DNA from: Hippopus hippopus
Lineage: Eukaryota; Mollusca; Bivalvia; Cardiida; Cardiidae
Assembly: GCA_946811185.2 (NCBI GenBank)
Contig: OX328099.1
Location: 37,559,299-37,623,298, forward strand
Length of the DNA stretch: 64,000 nucleotides
Direction: 5' to 3'
This document shows, piece after piece, positions 10,869 to 23,280 of the stretch. A model generated the notes under the pieces. The model did no database searches. It was not told the origin of the DNA and saw only the letters and a list, made by a program, of their open reading frames with translations. Both the position numbers and the translations under genes were made by a program. How positions within the stretch are numbered: position 1 is the stretch's first letter; each line of letters starts with the position of its first letter.

Positions 10869-11221
10869 TTGTAGTACAGTCTTTACTCTCAGCAAGTGGT
10901 ATTATATATATGTGAATATGTGAAAAACCTTTCTGGTCAGTGCACTGGTGAACAGAAACAGAGGAAATCATTAAAGCTGCATTAAATGCAGGCATTGAAA
11001 TTGTGCATTTATTCGTAGCATCAGCACTATACATAACCTTGCTCATTTTGTATGCATGGACATACATATTTCCCGACACATGCTTTGCTAGATCTCCTGA
11101 AACAGTTCTGAAGACTACCCTTTCCCTGAACTAATCCCCTGTGATGTTGCAGGAGTATAAACCTCAGTGGAAAAAAAGTAATCTTTTTGTTTTGTAAGCA
11201 AGGGTTACTTTAGACTATTAA

Positions 11222-11426
11222 CCCTTATCCTGCTAAATAACTAACATCAAACTTTCAAGTCAATAGTAAAAACCCAAATATTGCTACTTCAGAGTCATTT
11301 TTTTGGGAAAAAATATCTCTTTATCGGACAGTGTAGATCCAAGTTCACACTGCATGTTCTATGCAGTCTGATCTTGATCAACACTGTCTGCAAAAGGTCA
11401 GCAAGTCGCGCTTAGCAGCCTAAGGG
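11222..11426 (+). mobile_element. Family C MITE, copy 1
   Basis: 205 bp between TTAA 11218-11221 and TTAA 11427-11430. Ends CCCTTATCCTGCTAA and TTAGCAGCCTAAGGG are inverted repeats (13 of 15). The centre has a GCAGTCTGATCTTGATC hairpin remnant. Confidence 0.88.
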
Positions 11427-11733
11427 TTAAAATGATAACATTTTTTTGCTTTCAGCAAGAGAGAAAAATGTATTTTCCTTTTTTTTATGATTTGTGGTTT
11501 AGGGAAATTCTTATATATTTGCCAATCAGGGAAAGGATAAGTCACATAGTTTTGCTATTTATGTGACTGGATTACTAGACACTAGAGTGTACTGTTATCA
11601 GTTTTATTGCAGAAACAGCATTGTGTATAGTGGTATATTCATGGCAGATCACCTTCAGTAAGCTTTGGACCGACATCGACTCACAAAGTGTAAATACAGC
11701 TCAACAACTCCTTTGATTCAAAAGTGTTCTCCT

Positions 11734-12328
11734 CTAACCCTTTACCTTACAATCCAGTGTTTTAACGACCTTGAGGATAAAACAGCTCTTGAAAACATTG
11801 TGAGAGTGGGAGGAAATGCTGTTATCCAGCTTTTTCTCCATTTCATAGAATGTTTTTTACTGTTTCAAAGATAAATCTCACCATTTTAGCTACATTCAGC
11901 TTTTTTACATGCAAATACTTTCAAAATGACATGTGTAAAATGTTACCATGCTGTAAAGGTTTAACTCTTTGTGCTCTTGAAAACATCAACTTTATGTATT
12001 TACCCTTCACCACACAACTCTGTGTGTTAAAGAACCTGGAGTGATGGCTTTTTTAGATGCTTTCAATTTTGACAAGTCCAAAATTTTATTGTCTGGCAAA
12101 TAGTTAACCCTTAACCACATGGCAAACTTTAAGACCTATCCAAATTGAAAGCATTTACAGACGACAATTTCATAGTGGCTCAAATGACGCAACATTTCTT
12201 TGATAGGGTAGAAAACTTTGTGGGAAAAGGAGAAAATGCTGGTTACCAGCATTTTCTCCTTTTTCCACAATGTTTTCAAAAGGCCTCTTCTTCAGGGGCG
12301 TTAAAAGGCGTCATTGTGTGGTAAAGGG
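11734..12328. repeat. Three family A copies, two joined at one TTAA
   Basis: 11734-11964 is an old - copy. 12001-12103 is a - deletion copy lacking the hairpin. 12108-12328 is a complete + copy of 221 bp. The last two share the TTAA at 12104-12107; the closing TTAA is 12329-12332. Confidence 0.87.
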
Positions 12329-13112
12329 TTAAACTGCAAAACGGCTAACCCTTATGCTGAAAGAATTCCATAAAAATTTCAAGTGAACAATACAAGTCTA
12401 AATACCTTGATTTCAATAAAAAAAATTTAGACCAAAAAGTTTTATTGAACATTGAAGATTAGAGATAATACTAAATCTTTTGTGCAGGTCTGATCCTGAT
12501 CTTCACTGTCAGTATCAGTGCATTTAATTCACACAAGGTAGAACAGGAGTTAATCCCAAGAGCACCAACCAAATGATTTTGGACATACATGGTGAATGGG
12601 GAAAAACCCTAATATCGCAGTTTCTACCTTTCCTTTTGTCATATGTCAGAATATCTCAAAATTGATTACTGGATGATGTAGATCAAAGATCCGACTGCAC
12701 ATCTTGTGCAGTCTAAACATTATCTGTACTGTCAACAAAAGCAACTGGACTGAACCTTTGTGAAGGGTGAAGAGGCTATTGAACATGCTGGGTAAAATAA
12801 TGATTTCTTCTTGATGCGTACACTGCAGAACCACCCTATGTTTTGGACCAGGCAACATCCTTGTCCAATCAGTAGACTTGTGTCTGCAGTGTACAAATCC
12901 AGTTAAATGAAGTATTGTACGAAAGCATGTGAAATGACCTGTACTTCACACTTACTTTTTACTTTAAACTAGAAATATGTGAGCCATTTCATCTTAAAAA
13001 ACATTTAAAACAGACAAGGGGCTTTAAGCCAATAATGGTGATTTATGGCAGCAGACTTTGGTAGACATATCCTCTGTGCTAATAGTGATATTCTTTAGTC
13101 CAGCCTCTTTAA

Positions 13113-13333
13113 CCCTTTCCCAAACAATCCCTGGTTTTCAAGACCCTGAAAAAAGAAGCCTTTTGAAAACATCGTGGGGAAAGGAGAAAATGCTGGTAAC
13201 CAGCATTTTCTCCTTTTCCCACAATGTTTTCTACCCTCCCAGAACAAATTCCAATTTTTGAGTCACGTTATTTTTGTCGTTTGCATATGCTTTCAATTTG
13301 GACCAGTCTAAAATTTTGTTGTTTGGTAAAGAG
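13113..13333 (-). mobile_element. Complete family A MITE
   Basis: 221 bp between TTAA 13109-13112 and TTAA 13334-13337; intact hairpin at about 13163-13228. Confidence 0.9.
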
Positions 13334-13458
13334 TTAAGAAACAATCCATATTCTGGACTCTAGCCTCCTTTTAAAATCAAAAATCTGTATTCGGGATTTT
13401 ACAGGGTCCGATATGGATTCAGATATTTTGTTCTCTAGTAGTGGTATAAAAGCAATTG

Positions 13459-13838
13459 AATGGCACTCTGGCAAGGGGGTTTAATGCATTATACCAAGCA
13501 AGTAATCACGTAATCAGGGATCCATTAAATCCATTCTGTCTAACAACTGAATCTGGAGGTATAATGTTCCTTGGACAGCAGAAAATTTATAAATAGCATA
13601 TAGTTTTAACCCATTACCACACAATCCCGACTTTTAACAACCCTGAGTGATTTTCTCCATTTCCCACAATGTTTTCAACCCTATCAAAGATGGAAATCAT
13701 TACTTGAGGTATATTTCATTTGTCGTCTTCAAATGCTTTCAACTTGGCCAAGTCTAAAATTTGTTCAGGCTGTGCAGGCTGATAAGGGTCGATACTTTTG
13801 CAGATGCACTGAGCCCCCTTGCACAGAGCATGACTCAG
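13459..13838 (+). repeat. Family B MITE with a family A insert
   Basis: CTCTGGCAAGGGGG start, CAAGCAAGTAATCACG, then family A (13609-13770), then TACTTTTGCAGATGCACTGA and CACAGAGCATGACTCA. Confidence 0.8.
13609..13770 (-). repeat. Family A deletion copy inside a family B element
   Basis: Begins TTAACCCATTACCACACAATC, lacks the left hairpin arm and the last bases, and is bordered on both sides by parts of a family B element (13459-13838). Confidence 0.8.
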
Positions 13839-14099
13839 TTTCATTGGATCTTAAATCTTAAGTGTGAAATAAATTAGATTATTCATACATGTGTAGAAGG
13901 TTATATTTGATTTTTTTTTTGAAGTACATGTATTGTTTTCAAAAATTAAAACAGCAGATCAGTGTAAAGTAGACAATCTCTCAACTGGGTCTGACAAGAG
14001 GTGCAATTTATATTTCATAGTTTGTAGAGTGTGGTATTGAAGGAAAAACATCCAAACTCATGACCCGCCAATGAGTTTTTGTGTCTCTCAGCAAACCGG

Positions 14100-15850
14100 T
14101 CAAGAAAACATTGTGGTAAAGGGGGAAATCCCTGTTACTGTTTTATGTATATGTTAAAGCATTAACCCAAATTTATATTGAGTGTTTTAACGACCTTGAG
14201 AAAGAAGGCCTTTGAAAGCACTGGGGGAAGGGAAAAATGCTAGCAACCAGCATTTTTCTCCTTTTTCCCACAACACAGACAAGTCTAAAATTTTGTTATG
14301 TGATAAAGAGTTTCAAAGTTTTACAATGACCAAGCTTGATTAGTAATATGATGTATTACAATTGCTTTGAGCAACAAATATTTAGAGTAAGTTGTTACAC
14401 GTGAGGTGATGTATTCAAGGCACTTTTTGTACAACTTGTGTGATAACTACATATAAGAATTAATAACAATTTCTAATATCTGTAACATTTCATGAATTTT
14501 AGTTGAAACAAATATAGTAAAAGTTTTGAAAATGATCAGAGCCAAATTCATAATTGTTTTAAATTCAAATATAATACTTAATTCCAAGACTACCCATTAT
14601 ACTTTATTCCATAACTAACCATCTGAATGGCAGAGACAGAACTATGGTAGAATTTGGGTAAACTGTGTTTATGACAGCCCTGAAGAAGAGTGCTCTTCAA
14701 AACATTGTGGGAAAAGGGTAAGATGATGGTTTCTAGCTTTTTTCCTTTTTCCACAATGTTTTCTACATCTTCAGAAACAAATCCCATCAATTAAAACACA
14801 TTTAGCTTGTTGCCTGCAAATGCTCTAATTTAGAATAGTCTAAAATTCTGTTGTATGGTAAGGATTAACCTGTTAGTGCACCAATAGGACTTCTTTGTCA
14901 TGGACAGCTTTCTAAAACAGAGGGGCAAAAGGAGCTACTGCTCCTCGCTTGCAAGTGATGATTGCTGTTTTTTCCCCACAGTGTTGCACATACCATGACG
15001 ACCTATAATTTCCTTTCCGTCTTGTGTATGTCCTTCTTGATATAGTGTCCGGTAGGTGTAAAAGTTGCACTCTACAATGATAAGTTAATGTTCTTGTGAA
15101 CCATCAGATTTGTTGCTCTGAGTTTTTTGAAAGATGAGCTGTAAGAAGGGGCAGGTTGAAAGCTTTACACTAACCCTTTACTCCACAATCCTGAGCTTTT
15201 ATGACCTTAAGGGAATACTCTTTTGAAAACATTGTAGGAAAGTGCTGATAACCAGCAATTTCTCCTTTTCCCATCATGTTTTCCTACCCCTCCTAATGTG
15301 AATTCATATATTGATGTATTGAGTCACTGTTATTTTAAGCTTGCTAGAGCTTTCAATTTGGGCAAGTCCTTAAATTTTGTCATTTGGTAAAGGGTTAATC
15401 CATAATCAGATACAGAGAAATTTATTTTAGTACTTTGAAAGCCTACAGTGTGTTCTTCTACTAGTTTTGTTTCGTCCCCCCCTTGGGCAGTTTCAGAGTT
15501 TATAGATATATGTATTTTTTGAAATCAATGAAAAAAAGTATTTTATTCTTGTAAAATAATGAAAATGTCAAAGTAAATGCAGACACATTAATATTTTGTT
15601 TAAGCACATTACCTCTTGCAGATAACTTTTCATCATGCAGATGATTGCCTTTATAAGCATTGTGTGTAAAGGAGAAATTTTAGACTTGTCCAAATTAAAA
15701 GTACTTGACAGACGCATTACTACATGTTCCAAGTGATGGAATTTGCCTTTGAAAGGTTAGAAAACATTATGGGAAAGGAGAAAATGCTGGTTACCAATGT
15801 TTTCTCGTTTTCACACAATGTTTTTAAAAGTCCTCATCCTTATTTCAGGA
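14100..15850. repeat. Run of five diverged family A copies
   Basis: A hairpin scrap at 14100-14140, - copies at about 14161-14312 (internal deletion), 14650-14872 and 15172-15399, and a + copy at 15666-15850. All are downstream of the vasculin stop codon, and none has both TTAA ends intact. Confidence 0.75.
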
Positions 15851-16338
15851 GGTGATGAATTAATGTTGCTTTGAAACAGTATTTCTCGTTTCTATAACAT
15901 TTGAATAATATAGCATAAAAATTATTTTTCTTTGCATGCTTACATATTCTGTTTTTTTTATGGGGTACAAGGTATCAACCCTCTCAGAAAAAGTAGCCTG
16001 GTATCATGATTTGATTTAAATCTGACAAGCTGTCAGCACAAAGAGATTAAAGGTTAAAATGTAATATTTGTTGTTAGTACATGTGAATTACCTTTATCCT
16101 TCCAAGTGGGAATAACTTTCACACGTCAACTTGTAGATGAAACAGCACTTAATTTAAAACTCAAAGCTAGAACCAGTCACAAAAATATTTTTATAAATGG
16201 AGACAAGCAATTTACTGGTACTAAATATCTTGGTTTGTTTTAGTATTTTCATTCTTCAAAAAGCTCCTGCATTGAATGGATACGTGTTGACTCGATCATG
16301 TGCAAGTTACATAATTTCCATAGATTTTAGATCTAACA

Positions 16339-16646
16339 GTTAACTCTTCACAGCACTTCAAAATTATAGACTAGTCCAAATTGAAAACTTTTCCAATCAA
16401 ATGTGGCTTAACTGTTGCAATTTTGTCATTGAAATAGTAGAAAACATTGTTGGAAAAGGAGAAAATGCTGGTTACCAGCATTTCCTCCATTTCCCAGAAT
16501 TTGTTCAAAAGCCCTTTCAATCAGGGTTGTTACAAGTAGGGGATTGTAGTGAGTTAACTCTTTGCCAAACAGTGACAAGTTTTTATGATCCTGAAGAAGC
16601 AAATGTTTTTAATTTGAACATGTCAATTTTGTTGTTGGATAGAGTT
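16339..16646. repeat. Two family A copies back to back
   Basis: A + copy, 16339-16554, is followed at once by a - copy lacking its whole hairpin, 16559-16646. They share GTTAACTC at the junction. An open frame of 139 codons crosses both and is not a gene. Confidence 0.82.
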
Positions 16647-16792
16647 AAAGGGGGCTGTGCAGATTCTTCATTAGGCAAGGATTTGGGGAAAAAAAGGATA
16701 ACTGAATTTGGTAAGGCAAAAGCTAGTAAACTGTTATTAAATAAGAAAGAGAGGTACAAGAAAAAGAAATCTTTTGAATGGTGTATCCTTAA

Positions 16793-17160
16793 CCCTTTAC
16801 CACTCAGTGCCGACTTTTAACGACCCTGATAAAGAAACCTTTTGAAAACATTGTGGGAAAAGGAGAAAATGCTGGGAACCAGCATTTTCTCCTTTTCCCA
16901 CAATGTTTTCTACCCTATCAAGGACAAATTTTGTTATTTGGGCCATCTTCAGTTTGTCATAAATTCTGTTGTCTGGTAAACGGTTAAAAGGATATGTAGC
17001 CTCTTAACCCTTTACCACACAATCCTGAGTTTTAATGACCCTTAGATAGAAGCCTTTTGGAAATATTGTGGGAAAAGGAGAAAATGGTGGTAACCAGCAT
17101 TTTCTCCTTTTCCCACAATCTATTTTGAACTGTATACAAAAAGAATTGGATATACAGCAA
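16793..17160 (-). repeat. Two family A copies, 191 bp and truncated
   Basis: 16793-16983 lies between TTAA 16789-16792 and 16984-16987 with a perfect hairpin but about 30 bp missing from the right half. 17008-17160 starts at TTAA 17004-17007 and is cut off after the hairpin. Confidence 0.87.
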
Positions 17161-17172
17161 AGAACCTAAATG

Positions 17173-18096
17173 AGCCCTTTTACCAAACAATCCTGTGTTT
17201 TCAGGGCTCTAAGGAAGAGGGCTTTTGAAAACATTGTGGGAAAAAGAGAAAATGCTGAGAACCAGCATATCCTTTCTCCACAATCTTTTCTACCATTTCA
17301 ATATCAAATTCCAACATTTTGAGTAACATTTTATTATGTCTCTCTCTTTCCCCCCTCCCGTCAGGGTCGGGAGACATTGTTTTTCCCGTGCGTCCGTCTG
17401 TCTGTCAGTCACAAATCATGTCTGCTCTATAACTCGAAAACCTTTTAAGATATTTTGATAAAACTTCACACATTTGTCAAGCATCATGAGACGAAGTGTC
17501 ATGCACAAGAACCATAACTCTAGCTTGTATATTTTTCGAGTTATTTCCCCTTTGATTATTTTCCGTCACAAATCGTGTCCACTCTCTCTAACTCGAAAAC
17601 CTTTTAAGATATTTTGATAAAACTTCACACATTTGTAAAGCACCATGAGACGAAGTGTCATGCACAAGAACCATTACTCTGGCTTGTATATTTTTTGAGT
17701 CATTTCCCTTTGATTATTTTCCGTCCTCATTTTACATACAATTTCGTGTCTGCTCTATAACTCGAAAACCGTTAGAGAAAAATGACCATGATTTCAGTTG
17801 GAAATTGCCTTGGTCACATATCAATCCTTCTGACACCAAAAAGGGGGGGAGATATCTGGGTTTTTTTTTTTGTAGAAAAACAAGTTCTAGTTTTTGTTTG
17901 TAAATATTAAGGACTCTAAGGAAGAAGGCTTTTTAAAACATTGTGGAAAATAGAGAAAAATGCTGAGAATCAGCATATCCTTTTTCCACAATGTTTTCTG
18001 TTTCTATATCAAATTCCAACATTTGAGAAACATTTTGTTTTCTGTGAATGCTTTCAAATTAAACTAGGCCAAAATTATGTCATTTGGTAAAGAGTT
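17173..18096 (-). repeat. Duplicated family A copy split by another repeat
   Basis: 17173-17340 and 17908-18096 share the odd deletion CAGCATATCCTTT in the hairpin and the wording ACTCTAAGGAAGA/CTCTAAGGAAGAGG. The 17341-17907 interval is a separate dispersed repeat. Confidence 0.78.
17341..17907 (+). repeat. Dispersed repeat with two 158-bp tandem units
   Basis: Starts with a TCTCTC/CCCC tract and CCGTGCGTCCGTCTGTCTGT. Two units beginning CACAAATC (17411 and 17569) are then about 90 percent alike: AACTCGAAAACCTTTTAAG, GACGAAGTGTCATGCACAAG, GATTATTTTCCGTC. It ends AAACAAGTTCTAGTTTTTG. No coding signal. Confidence 0.8.
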
Positions 18097-18182
18097 AAAA
18101 CAATGTCACAAACAAGTGAAAAAAAATTGCAAAGAAATCTAAATCTGTTAAACAGTCGCTCACATTTCATGTGTGAAAATTG

Positions 18183-18400
18183 ACCATACAACAATGTGTT
18201 TTAATGACCATGAAGAGGAAGGCTATTGAAAACACGGTGGAAAAAGGAGGAGTGCTGGTGGCCAGCATTTTCTCCTTTTCCCACAATGTTCTCTTCCCTT
18301 TTACAGGCAAATTTTATCATATGAGCTACATTTGATATGTTGTATGAAAATGCTTTTCATGTGGGCCTATCCAAAATTTTGTCATCGTTTAAGGAGTAAA
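18183..18400 (-). repeat. Family A copy
   Basis: Diverged - copy with a readable hairpin (GGAGTGCTGGTGGCCAGC) and right half. Confidence 0.78.
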
Positions 18401-18702
18401 AAAGGTATATAGAAAATGAGGGTTTCATTTCAGGTTTTGGCAGCTTCTTTCATTAGTTTATCTGTAGTTTTAATGCTCATTTTGTTCCCGGAGATTTCTG
18501 AAACACATTTATTACTAAATTTAGCCTCTTAATGCTTCACTCATGGCAAGGAGTCTCTAGCAAACAATGTAGGTCAAGATCAGGCTGAACAGAACTAATC
18601 AGTTTATGGACTTTGTTCTCAGCTGAGTATCCTTTAGCGTGTCATATCATCATCACAATTTACATTGTCAGTCATTAAAATAACATGATTTAATATTTAC
18701 TT

Positions 18703-18832
18703 TTCATTCTTCATTTAGTTCTTATTCAAAATTTCAAGACTAGCCAGTTGATTGGTTGTGACAGATTGGTCTCAGTCAATCAGATGGCTAGTCTAGAAAA
18801 TAACTAAATTTAGAACGGTTGATGAGTATGGT
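18703..18832. repeat. Family N foldback element, copy 1
   Basis: Arms CATTCTTCATTTAGTTCTTA... and ...AACTAAATTTAGAACGGTTG are inverted, enclosing ACTAGCCAGTTGATTGG/CAATCAGATGGCTAGT. Its relative is at 35942-36074. Confidence 0.75.
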
Positions 18833-19087
18833 CCTAGGATACTACACTGTGAGGTCAGTTTAAGCCATTATATGTCACAAAGATTAGATAGTTGATGCAA
18901 GATCAGACTACAGATTTTGTGCAATCTGATTGCAATATACACTGTAAAAACACAAAATTATCAGCAGCACCCATGGAGGTTGGTCATGTGCATAGTCACA
19001 ACACAGTAGAACACTTTCAATGAAACATTCAGGGAGTATGCTTATGTTGAAATTGTTGGAAAGATGGCAAAGAAGTCAACGCAATAT

Positions 19088-19347
19088 GAGCCATGCTCTG
19101 GCAAAGGGCAGGTTTTAATACATCTCCATAATGCATTATACCAAGCAAGTTGTATAATTTTGGATCCATAAAATCCATTTTGTCTAACATTTGACTCACT
19201 CCTTACGTAGAATGGTCCTTTGACATGCAGGAAATTTACTAATAGCAAAAAGTTTTGGCCCGGGTTAGCCAGCACCGACTGCACAGGTTGACCTGGGTCA
19301 ATATTTATTGGGGTTGCATTAAGCCCCTTTTTCACAGCATTGCTCAT
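19088..19347 (+). mobile_element. Family B MITE, complete
   Basis: About 260 bp. ATGAGCCATGCTCTGGC opens and CAGCATTGCTCATAT closes, forming imperfect terminal inverted repeats of about 36 bp. The inner CAGGTTGACCTGGGTC is part of a GC-rich hairpin. Confidence 0.85.
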
Positions 19348-19682
19348 ATAAAAGCAAGAAATTGTACTTTTTTTTTTAAGTCTGTGTGAAAGTTACTTTT
19401 TTGTTGATTTTATTTGTGGTGGTTTTGACAGTATTTTTGCATGACCTTAATGCTTGAATGCTTGTAGGTTGAAGATAATTTCCATATATTGTTGCTTGTC
19501 AGAGTTTGAAATTCTAATTATGTTATCCATAAATGGCTGGTAGCATTATTAACTGACATTAGTATGTTGTCAAAATAGTTTTTTCTTAAACTTTCATACA
19601 GCAAAGGCATCAAAAGGTACCATATTTGTTTGAAGTGAAATGTGAGCACTTCATCAAACATTCCCATCTTTTGATAATTTGA

Positions 19683-20078
19683 CTCTTTACCAAATAACAA
19701 AATGTTAGACTTTCCAAAATTGAAAACATTTGCAGATAACAATTTAAATGTGACTGGAGCTATGAGATTTTGCTGTGAAAGAGTAGGAACATTCTGGGAA
19801 AAAGAGAAAGTGCTGGTTACAAGCATTTGTTCCTTTTCCCAAGATGTTTTCAAAAGTTTTTTTCTAACAGTCATTAAACTCGGTATTGTTTTGTAAAAGG
19901 TTAAGTAAAGACGGCTTTTTAAAACATAATTGGAAAGAGAGAAAATGCTATTGACCATCATTTACTCCTTTGCCTACAATTTTTTATATCTCACTGGACA
20001 AATCCCCACATGAAAGCTGTATTGAATTAGCTGCAGTATCTGTCAATATGGATTTTTTCACATGTGGTAAAGAGTTAG
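19683..20078. repeat. Family A + copy followed by a - copy
   Basis: 19683-19903 is complete but old; 19907-20078 lacks its first 40 bases. The two meet tail to tail. Confidence 0.78.
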
Positions 20079-20126
20079 GTGGACTTTGTGGTGTGGTGTC
20101 AAATATGTCAGTTGACACACATTTAA

Positions 20127-20330
20127 CCCTTATCCTGCTGAATTAGTGAAATGAAACTTTGAAGCCCATAGTAAAAACCAAGATTTTGTTATTTCACAGA
20201 TATTTTTTAGGAAAAGATATCTCCTTACCGGGCAGTGAAGATCCAAGATCAGACTGCACGTTCTGTGCAGTCTGATCTTGATCTACACTGTCCGCAAAAA
20301 GTCCTTGAGTCGCGCTTAGCAGCCTAAGAG
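20127..20330 (+). mobile_element. Family C MITE, copy 2
   Basis: 204 bp between TTAA 20123-20126 and TTAA 20331-20334. Inner palindrome AAGATCAGACTGCAC then GTGCAGTCTGATCTT. Confidence 0.9.
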
Positions 20331-20435
20331 TTAAAAGTGGAATGGCTGAAAGCACACTCTTATTTCCTGGCCCTGTGTCCATATATGGGTCTGTGCTTTA
20401 ATCTTTGATCACATGATCAAAAGTTTTAAAAGATG

Positions 20436-22125
20436 AGGGAAAGGTTTTGAAAACATTGTGGGAAAAGGAGAAAATGTTGGTAACCAGTATTTTTTTCCTC
20501 AGTGTTTGTCTAAAACCTTGTTCTTCAGGGTAGTTGAAACATCAGATTGTATGGTAAAGGAACGAAGAACTACTTTCCTTTAGAAATTTATCTGCTCGGC
20601 TGTTTTCAAAGAAACCATCGAGTTATTGTCATATCCCTGTTGTCATCGTCATGCAAAAACTTGACATCTCTATTAAATGAGCCATGCTCTGTGAAAAAGG
20701 GGCTTAATGCATCTGCGAAAAGTATCAACCCAGGTCAGCCTGCGCAGTCCACGCAGGCTGACCTGACCCGAAACTTTTACTATTAGTTAATTTTGTGTAT
20801 GTCAAAGGACCATTCTACCGCATGATTAAGTAGGTTGTTGAAAAAAAGTGGCTGTTATGGATCCATAATTGTGTAATCGCTTGCTTGGTATCATGTTTCA
20901 CGGAGATGCATTGAGCCCCCTTTTGCCAGAGCACGGCTCAAATACTGAAAATATTTACTTCAAACTCAGAATAGTTTTTAATGATGAAAAGGGGATCCCA
21001 TGCATCAGGGGCAGGCAACCATCAAAATGTTTTTGACCCAGTTACACCCCTTTTTCGACCTAGAACTTGCACTATAAGCAACTGCAGCCAAGTGTTGGCA
21101 CCTACATTCAATGGGTAACTGCTAACCCGTGGTCATACATTTAGATGGATAACTCTTTATCATAAGACAAAATTTTAGTCTCAGTTGAAAAGCATTTGCA
21201 GACAACATATTAGATGTCACTTCACTCTTTACCAAACAACAGAATTTTTTACCAGTCCAAATCGAAAGCATTTGAACAAAACAAAAGTAAAGCGATTAAA
21301 AAATTGACATTTGTTTTGGGCAGATTTGAAAACATTGTGGGAAAAGGAGAAAATGTTTCAACAGGCTCCTTTCTGAAGGTCATTAAAAGTCAGGATTGTG
21401 TGGTAAAGGGTTAAAACAAATTTGTCTCTCAAAGAGAAGAAAACATTGTTGGAGAAGAAATTGCTGGTTACCAGTATTTTTTTCTTTCTCTACAGTGTGT
21501 TCCAATTCCTTCTTCATCAGAAATGGTAAAAGTCAGGATTGTTTGGTAGAGTGGTAAATCACCTTGAGGAAAAATTCTGTGGAAAACATTTTGAAAAAAG
21601 GAGAAAATGCTAGTCACTAGCGTTCTCTTTTTTTCCACACTTTCAAGAGCTTCCTTAGCAGGACTTTGAAATTTTAAAATTGTTTGATAAAGGTTTAACC
21701 CTATTTTTGTCAAATGGTGTAATTTTTCTGTGATAGAGTGAAAATATTGTAGGAAAAGGAGAAAATGCTGGTTACCAGCATTTTCTCCTTTTCCTACAAT
21801 GTTTTGAAAAGGCTTCTATCTCAGGGTCGTTAAAAGTCGGCATTGTGTGGGAAAGGTTAAAACAGAATGAAGTTTCACCTGATTCTAGGTAGTCGAAATA
21901 TTCTAATAACTATATCAATTTTTTATGAGACTGAAAAAAATGTAAACTTGTCCATTCTTTAAAGTATCAGCAGAGCAATTGAATATTTTTTAAATGCTGG
22001 ATTTTGTCCAAGATAGGATAGAAAAGATTGTGGGTAAAAGAGAACATTTTCTCTTCCTTTCACAGTGTTTTCAAAACACATTTTCATTCTGGTCATAAAA
22101 TGTTTAGATTGTTTAATAAAGGGTT
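20436..22125 (+). repeat. Cluster of family A fragments
   Basis: 20436-20562, 21149-21222 (left end only), 21223-21413, 21420-21553, 21575-21698, 21703-21858 and 21970-22125. Most lack the left half and keep the hairpin. 21703-21858 has a perfect hairpin with TAGGAAAAGG arms. Confidence 0.72.
20680..20942 (-). mobile_element. Family B MITE, complete
   Basis: GAGCCATGCTCTGTGAAAAA to CCAGAGCACGGCTCAA. The inner palindrome GGTCAGCCTGCGCAG/CGCAGGCTGACC is intact. Confidence 0.87.
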
Positions 22126-22135
22126 ATGCCTTGGG

Positions 22136-22279
22136 CCTGTTTGATTTGAACTATGTAGACTTGACTTTGTATTTTAAAGTTGAAATACAATGACGCTTAT
22201 TATTTGGACCTGTTTGATTTGAACTGTGTAGACTTTACTTTGTGTTTTCAAGTTGAAATACAATGACACTTATTATTTG
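22136..22279 (+). repeat. Two-unit tandem repeat, about 72 bp
   Basis: CCTGTTTGATTTGAACTATG... and CCTGTTTGATTTGAACTGTG..., each ending CTTATTATTTG, with few differences. Confidence 0.88.
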
Positions 22280-22802
22280 AGTTTTACATAATTAGAAGTT
22301 GTTTATTTGTCACATTAATTATCATGTCAATCATACAATGTGAAGATGATGTATGACAACCAATAAATCGAAGGGACTGTGTCTCTGCAATTTTCTTTGG
22401 TCTTAAAAGTTCTTGATTTTTACTTCTCCTGTGCCAGTTTTGAGTATGTCCTTTTGTCCGCATATTCTGGAGTATGTCAACTGTTATTCAAACATCCTTT
22501 CTGAACCTACCCATCCAATTTTGAAAAAAAAAAAACTTCACAGAAATGATCCTGCTATGGGCCTCATCAGAATCACTTCAAAGAGTTTGATTCCACCAAA
22601 AACTCAGGTTGTTGTGGCCCACTAGCTGCCAAAAGTATACAATTGGGGGTCAAGTTACAGGCTAATTTCGATCACACCACTTGAAAAGTTTGGAAATTAT
22701 TTTCAATCTGACAATGTGTTACAGTACAGTCTTTCGAAGAGACTGTCACTGACCAAAAAAAAACAATTTGAATAAAAGTTGGCAACTTTAATTCTAGTTT
22801 AA

Positions 22803-23016
22803 CTCTACCAAATGACGAAAATTAAGACATGTCCAATATGAAAGCTTTTGCAGACAACAAATACGAGTCAAAAAATGGGACCAGTCTTTGAAAGGGTAAA
22901 AAACATTGCGGGAAACGGAGAAAATGCTGATTACCAGCATTTTCTCCTTTTCCCCCAATGTTTTCAAAAGGCCTCCTTCACAGGGTCGTTAAAAGGTGGG
23001 ATTGTGCGGTAAAGGG
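22803..23016 (+). mobile_element. Complete family A MITE
   Basis: 214 bp between TTAA 22799-22802 and TTAA 23017-23020; hairpin with one changed base per arm. Confidence 0.88.
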
Positions 23017-23280
23017 TTAAAGATTTATTATTCAGCCAGTGACTGGAACTTTGAAAGGCTTTCTGTTACACATTGTCAGACTCATAACAATATCCATATT
23101 TATAAATAGTATGAATGAAATTTGCCTGCAATATTCAAAATGGTTTACTTATGATTCTAGTGAGTATATAAAAAGTCTTCTCCAAAACTGCAGTTTGGAA
23201 CTCTTTTTGGACCCCCAGTTAGGAATTCTCTACAAATTAGCCAAAATCATCTTATGGTTGACCACTTTCAGATTTCTTAA

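Noticed and set aside
10756..11079. 107-codon minus-strand frame opposite the last vasculin exon
   Set aside because: Antisense shadow of a conserved exon and its 3' UTR; no family match.
16401..16820. 139-codon open frame with a lysine-rich C-terminal part
   Set aside because: Its first half is the translated family A hairpin and the rest crosses a second A copy; no splice context or family match.
19518..19961. 147-codon minus-strand open frame
   Set aside because: Spans two family A copies and contains the typical LVTSTFSFSQNVF false peptide.
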